Source: a virus
DNA length: 58,965 bases
Direction: 5' to 3' (one strand)
IMG/VR virus record: IMGVR_UViG_3300044654_000030
Coordinates: 1 to 58,965 of that record
Shown here piece by piece: positions 55,244-58,965 of this stretch. How positions within the stretch are numbered: the first letter of the stretch is position 1; every line of letters begins with the position of its first letter. The notes below the pieces were generated by a model. It saw only the letters and a program-made list of their open reading frames with translations. It made no database searches and was not told where the DNA came from. A program made the translations under genes and the position numbers.

Positions 55244-57172
55244 TCAGTCGGGGAGTCCCGGCACCGGCTCGCCCTGCGGGGTCTGCTCCTGCACCGGCGG
55301 CGGCGGGGCCTGCGCGAGCTGATACCGCGCCGGGTCGAGGTCGCGGGACTTCGCCCAGTCGGCCAGCAGGTTGTTCAAGGGGCCCAGGTCGCCGGTGGCC
55401 TGGGCGTAGGTCAAGAGGGGCTGGAGCATCACCTGGATCGCCTCGTTCATCCGGGCGACCTGCCCCTCCTTGTTCGGCTTGCGGGTCGAGCCCGCCTCGA
55501 TCCGGTACTCCAGCTCGCGGCACGCCGCGTTGGTGTCGGCCGTGTGGACGAACTGGTCCCAGAGCACGGCCGCCGCGTCGCCCAGGATCGGCTGGACGTC
55601 GGCGCCGCCGAGGTGGTAGCGGGAGAGGATCGCCTCCTTGATGGAGGCCCGCGTCATCCAGGACTCCACCACCTTCGCCATGTCGTCGGGCCGGACCGCC
55701 ATGCCCGAGGAGCGGATCGACGCCTCCTCGGCCGAGCGGATCTGGACGTCGGGGTTGGAGCCGTACATCAGCTCCGTCAAGCCGACTCTTTTATCAAAAT
55801 TCGTCTCGACCGCCTCGATCACCTTCCAGATGTCGCCGTTGATCTCCGGGTGCTGGAGGAACTGCACCAGCTCCTGGATCGTCCCCGGGTGGGACGCCTC
55901 GATCTCCAGCAGGGTCAGGTCGCGGCCTTCGAGGATCGCGGTCTTGATCTCCTCGGAGACCTCCTTCTTCACCGCGATGAAGTCCCGCGTGGTGGTCCTC
56001 ACCTTGCCCGCCAGGAAGCTCGTCGCCCAGTTGAGGAACTTCAGCTCGCCCAGGCCGGCCTTCAGGTGGCTCATGGGCCAGGGGGTGTTCCACACCGGGT
56101 GGAAGTCCAGGCAGGTGACGGGCCAGTCGCCGGCCGCCCAGTACGGCGTGGGCCAGGCGACGCGGTCGAGGACCTCGGACGGGTCGCCCTCGAACCCGGC
56201 CGCCTCCTGGACCTCGGGCGGGAGGTTCAGCGGGTAGGGGACGTCCTTGGCGATGATCAGGTAGACGTAGTCGCCGAAGATCTCCAGGGGCGCCCGGTAG
56301 CGGCGGTTGATCCCGGAGAGCCGGCCGCCGATGCCGAGCTTGGAGTACACCTTCCAGTAGGTCAGCAGGTCGCAACTGACGCCCCGCTTGCGGTCGTACA
56401 GGACGTCGTCGTCCACCAGGGCGGACGCCTGCACCGCCTGCGACTCCAGGTTGCCGCGGAGGCTCCCCGGGCGCAGGCCCAGGTCGCGCTCGACCTGCCA
56501 GGTCGGGTGGACGCACCGCCGGGCGATCCAGAGCGCCGAGTCGAGGGACCGGGCGTCGGGGTCGATGGAGAGGTCGTCCACGCTCATCCAGTCGGTGCAG
56601 GCGACGCGGAACGACTGGCCCGGCGGGGTGCGTAGCTCGGTCCAGAGGCACCCGCGGCCCTTGACCAGCGCCTCCTCGATCGCCAGCCGGCTGGCGCGGC
56701 CCAGGTCGTTCTCGATCGGCGTCCAGTTCAGGTAGGAGGCCAGCAGGGCGGCCCGCAGGGCGTCGGCCGCCAGGCGGACCTGCTCCTGCTGCTGGTAGGC
56801 GAACTCCGTGGTCGGGTCGCCGAACGCCCCCTGGGGGATGTCGATCGGCGCCCGGGGCGTCACGGTGCGGACCGGGTTCTGGAAGTACAGCGCCGGGCCG
56901 AAGAGCGTCACCAGCTCGAAGGCTTTGTTGACGCTGATCTTGAACAGGGGGTCGGGGATGTCCTCCCCCACGCTGATGGACCGCGGGCCGTACATCAGCT
57001 CGTCCCACGACCGCGGCCCGTTGTAGAAGCTCATGCACTCGTCGGCATCATTCTGGAAGACCTGCCGCTTGTGCTGGCGGGCCTGCTCCAGCTTCGCCAC
57101 CCACTGGGCGCAGCACGCCCGCAGGACGGGGTCCTCGTCACGCCGGCCGGTGCCGAGCTCGGGGTCGGGCAT
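55244..57172 (-). CDS. Portal protein
   Basis: 642 residues; dodecameric ring at the capsid vertex through which DNA enters and leaves. Helical N-terminus (WVAKLEQARQHKRQVFQNDADECMSFYNGP), long mixed alpha/beta core with EDIPDPLFKISVNKAFELVTLFGP, KGRGCLWTEL, and a helical stem-like region (NFDKRVGLTELMYGSNPDVQIRSAEEASIRSSGMAVRPDDMAKVVESWMTRASIKEAIL), ending in a Pro/Gln-rich tail. Placement directly next to the terminase large subunit supports the call. Confidence 0.88.
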   Translation of the reverse strand: MPDPELGTGRRDEDPVLRACCAQWVAKLEQARQHKRQVFQNDADECMSFYNGPRSWDELMYGPRSISVGEDIPDPLFKISVNKAFELVTLFGPALYFQNPVRTVTPRAPIDIPQGAFGDPTTEFAYQQQEQVRLAADALRAALLASYLNWTPIENDLGRASRLAIEEALVKGRGCLWTELRTPPGQSFRVACTDWMSVDDLSIDPDARSLDSALWIARRCVHPTWQVERDLGLRPGSLRGNLESQAVQASALVDDDVLYDRKRGVSCDLLTYWKVYSKLGIGGRLSGINRRYRAPLEIFGDYVYLIIAKDVPYPLNLPPEVQEAAGFEGDPSEVLDRVAWPTPYWAAGDWPVTCLDFHPVWNTPWPMSHLKAGLGELKFLNWATSFLAGKVRTTTRDFIAVKKEVSEEIKTAILEGRDLTLLEIEASHPGTIQELVQFLQHPEINGDIWKVIEAVETNFDKRVGLTELMYGSNPDVQIRSAEEASIRSSGMAVRPDDMAKVVESWMTRASIKEAILSRYHLGGADVQPILGDAAAVLWDQFVHTADTNAACRELEYRIEAGSTRKPNKEGQVARMNEAIQVMLQPLLTYAQATGDLGPLNNLLADWAKSRDLDPARYQLAQAPPPPVQEQTPQGEPVPGLPD

Positions 57173-57180
57173 GCGTCACT

Positions 57181-57501
57181 TCACTTCTTGACGGCGGCCT
57201 TGAGGGCGTCGAGCTGGCGGCCGTGGTGCTCCAGGACGTCGAGGAGCCACCGCGTCTCCGCGGTGTCATCCCACACGCCGCCGTCGGGCTGCATCGTCGC
57301 CAGGTCGGGGTCGGACCAGTGCCGCACGCCCGAGCGGGGCGTGCCGGCGCGGCTGTCCGTCGGGAACATGATCAGCCCCAGGGCGCGGTCGCCCGCCTGG
57401 GTGACGATCGCCGGGGCGCAGCCCCCGGACCGGGTGCGGTCGTGATACCAGAGGACGACCTGCCCCACGTGGACCTGGGGCATCTTGTACGGCTCGGACA
57501 T
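57181..57501 (-). CDS. Conserved small phage protein between terminase and portal, 106 aa
   Basis: VHVGQVVLWYHDRTRSGGCAPAIVTQAGDRALGLIMFPTDSRAGTPRSGVRHWSDPDLATMQPDGGVWDDT has the 'GxxVxWYxxGxxxxxPxAAIVTxxGxxxLxLxVxxxxxxxxxxGVRHxxDPxL' pattern of a common phage protein in this location. A C-terminal helix ends in Lys. Function unknown. Confidence 0.7.
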   Translation of the reverse strand: MSEPYKMPQVHVGQVVLWYHDRTRSGGCAPAIVTQAGDRALGLIMFPTDSRAGTPRSGVRHWSDPDLATMQPDGGVWDDTAETRWLLDVLEHHGRQLDALKAAVKK

Positions 57502-57519
57502 GCGGACCTCCCGAGGAAA

Positions 57520-58965
57520 CTAGCCCAGGCGGATCGAGTCGCCCCAGCCGGGGTCGCGGCCCCGGGCCCGCTCCCGGCGCCGCTTCGCCTCCAGGGCGTC
57601 GGTGGTGTACCCCTTCGCGCGGGGCTTGACGGCGGGCCGGCGGTACGGGAGCCGCGCCATCGCCAGGTAGCGCCAACAATCGATCAGGTGATCGTTCGCC
57701 TTGATCGGCTCGTCGGTGACGATGCCCGAGGGGAGCTTCTTGTAGCTGTACCGCTCGGCCTCCCAGAGGAGCATGGGGCACGAGTCGCGGAACACGACCC
57801 ACTTCGAGCGCCCCTCGGCGTCGAGGTGCAGGCCCGCCCGCACCGCCTCGATCCCGGCCCGGACGTCGTCGCCGCCCGAGGCGGTGGACCAGGTGAACCC
57901 GGTCAGGTGCCCGGGGCGGAAGACCCCGGCCTGCGCCAGGGCGCGGCGGTACTGCTCCTCGTGCGTCACCCCCGAGCCGATCTCGGTGATGCGCCCGGCC
58001 CGCATGTCGATGATCGCCTTGTGGACCACCTGATCGCCTAGTTTTCTCCGCAATTCCTCCGCGAACCGGGCGGCGGTCGCCTGGCGGATGTAGAGCTCGT
58101 CGTACAGGAACACCCGCCCGGCGTGGGGCGAGCCCGGCGGCGGCACGGCGGCGAACAGGACGGCGCAGACCTGCCGGCCCGGGTCCACGGCGATGTAGCG
58201 GGTCCAGTCGCTCGGGATCGGGAAGGCGTCGCACCCGTGCGGCCCGCGGGGCGCGAACTCGGCGTAGACCCGCGTGCCCAGCAGGGCGAAGTCGCCCAGC
58301 ACCCGGATGCGGTACTCGTCGGCCGAGAGCTTGGCCGCGAAGTCCCGCTTCTCCTTCTCCCCCAGGTGCGGGTTCTCCAGCAGGGTCAGGTGGAACTCCC
58401 GCACCGGCGGGTCCTCCACCCCGGCCGCCTCCAGCTCGTGCGCCCGGCAGTGCAGGTCGTACAGGTGCTGCGTCCCCGCCTGGGGCGTCGCCGTCCAATA
58501 AAAGAATCCTTTCCTGTCAATGATCCGGGCGCTGGTCTCGGTGTACCAGGACGGGTGGTCGATCTCCTCGTCGAACCAGGCGGCATCGACGTCGATGCCC
58601 TGGCGGGGCTCGCCCACGCTGGAAAAGAACAGGAGCTCCCAGCCGTTGTGCAGCAAGACCTTGCGCGGGATGCCCGACTTCTTGTCCTCCCACGCGACGC
58701 CCTTGATCAGGTTGGTCGGCAGCAGCGGCGGGGCCGGCTTGGCGCGGGCGGCGTGGGCGGCGTCCCAGGGGTCGTGCGGCCGGAAGGCACGCCAGGCGCC
58801 GTCGGGGCCGCGGATGATCTTGAAGGCGCCGGGCCGCACCAGCTTGCGCCACATCACCTCGCCGCAGTGGTTGAGGTCCTTGCCGCACAGGAGGAACCGG
58901 CCGTGCTCCTTCGGGGCGCGGGGATTCAGGCCGCGGACCGTGCGGGCGCACATCACGGCGCCGAT
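57520..58965 (-). CDS. Terminase large subunit (N-terminus cut by the window edge)
   Basis: The DNA-packaging motor. The frame is open to the last base of the window; the first residues (IGAVMCARTVR) look like the helix that follows a Walker A motif, which must lie just outside. Seen: Walker B-like QGIDVDAAWFDEE at about residues 119-131, coupling motif FYWTATP about 153-158, nuclease-type acidic residues YIAVDPGR (about 255), IIDMRAG (about 315) and DHLIDCWRYL (about 415). The last residues are basic. Nearest neighbour is a small gene and then the portal. Confidence 0.92.
   Translation of the reverse strand: MGAVMCARTVRGLNPRAPKEHGRFLLCGKDLNHCGEVMWRKLVRPGAFKIIRGPDGAWRAFRPHDPWDAAHAARAKPAPPLLPTNLIKGVAWEDKKSGIPRKVLLHNGWELLFFSSVGEPRQGIDVDAAWFDEEIDHPSWYTETSARIIDRKGFFYWTATPQAGTQHLYDLHCRAHELEAAGVEDPPVREFHLTLLENPHLGEKEKRDFAAKLSADEYRIRVLGDFALLGTRVYAEFAPRGPHGCDAFPIPSDWTRYIAVDPGRQVCAVLFAAVPPPGSPHAGRVFLYDELYIRQATAARFAEELRRKLGDQVVHKAIIDMRAGRITEIGSGVTHEEQYRRALAQAGVFRPGHLTGFTWSTASGGDDVRAGIEAVRAGLHLDAEGRSKWVVFRDSCPMLLWEAERYSYKKLPSGIVTDEPIKANDHLIDCWRYLAMARLPYRRPAVKPRAKGYTTDALEAKRRRERARGRDPGWGDSIRLG

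Noticed and set aside
1-58965. CRISPR array, tRNA or rRNA genes, diversity-generating retroelement
   Set aside because: No regularly spaced repeat-spacer series, no cloverleaf, no rRNA-like sequence and no reverse transcriptase were seen on reading both strands.

Overview
The window looks like one contiguous stretch of a very GC-rich, temperate, short-tailed (podovirus-like) bacteriophage. It is cut at both ends: the nrdJ N-terminus is not resolved at the left edge, and the terminase ATPase is cut at the right edge just after the expected Walker A position. The host is inferred, not proven, to be a planctomycete-like bacterium. The reasons are the extreme G/C bias at third codon positions, the dense Pro/Ala-rich low-complexity proteins, and REP-like GGGGGGCGTGAGCCCCC palindromes of a type I associate with such genomes. 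No host housekeeping neighbourhood, rRNA, tRNA or CRISPR array was seen. A possibly intact attP-like palindrome at the end of the integrase would fit a phage genome rather than an integrated prophage.

Layout. (1) 1-5.1 kb, plus strand: class II ribonucleotide reductase followed by small Cys-rich, Pro-rich and winged-helix-like proteins. (2) 5.1-7.8 kb, minus strand: a large serine integrase with its own promoter, ending in a 60-bp palindromic att-like site and preceded by twin excisionase-type HTH proteins. (3) 7.9-12.2 kb: the head module on the minus strand (scaffold, major capsid protein, two microproteins, a holin-like protein, a decoration-type protein). (4) 12.3-31.9 kb, plus strand: a long early/accessory block of tightly overlapping small genes. 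It holds an XRE regulator, a self-contained island at 15.7-18.9 kb with repeated promoter/leader cassettes, a GHKL ATPase fused to an HExxH metalloprotease-like domain, a gp88-like protein, a second serine recombinase behind a palindromic operator, paired arrays of Zn-finger modules, a ribbon-helix-helix protein and a strongly expressed Arg/Gly-rich protein. (5) 32.1-58.97 kb, minus strand: the morphogenesis module read from terminase through portal, four overlapping single-span membrane microproteins, tail adaptor, lectin-like and other tail fibres, a nozzle-like protein, and large internal virion/ejection proteins.

How it works together. Early genes read rightwards and late genes read leftwards, meeting at bidirectional terminators near 31.3-32.1 kb. 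The late genes are split: scaffold/capsid (8.7-12.2 kb) lie about 20 kb from portal/terminase (55-59 kb), separated by the oppositely transcribed accessory block. Recurrent sigma70-type promoters (TTGAC-type -35, TA-rich -10, 16-18 bp spacers) are associated with inverted repeats. Side-by-side gene duplication is a theme, with at least six adjacent paralogous pairs. No DNA polymerase, helicase, small terminase or endolysin was recognised, so the full genome is presumably larger.
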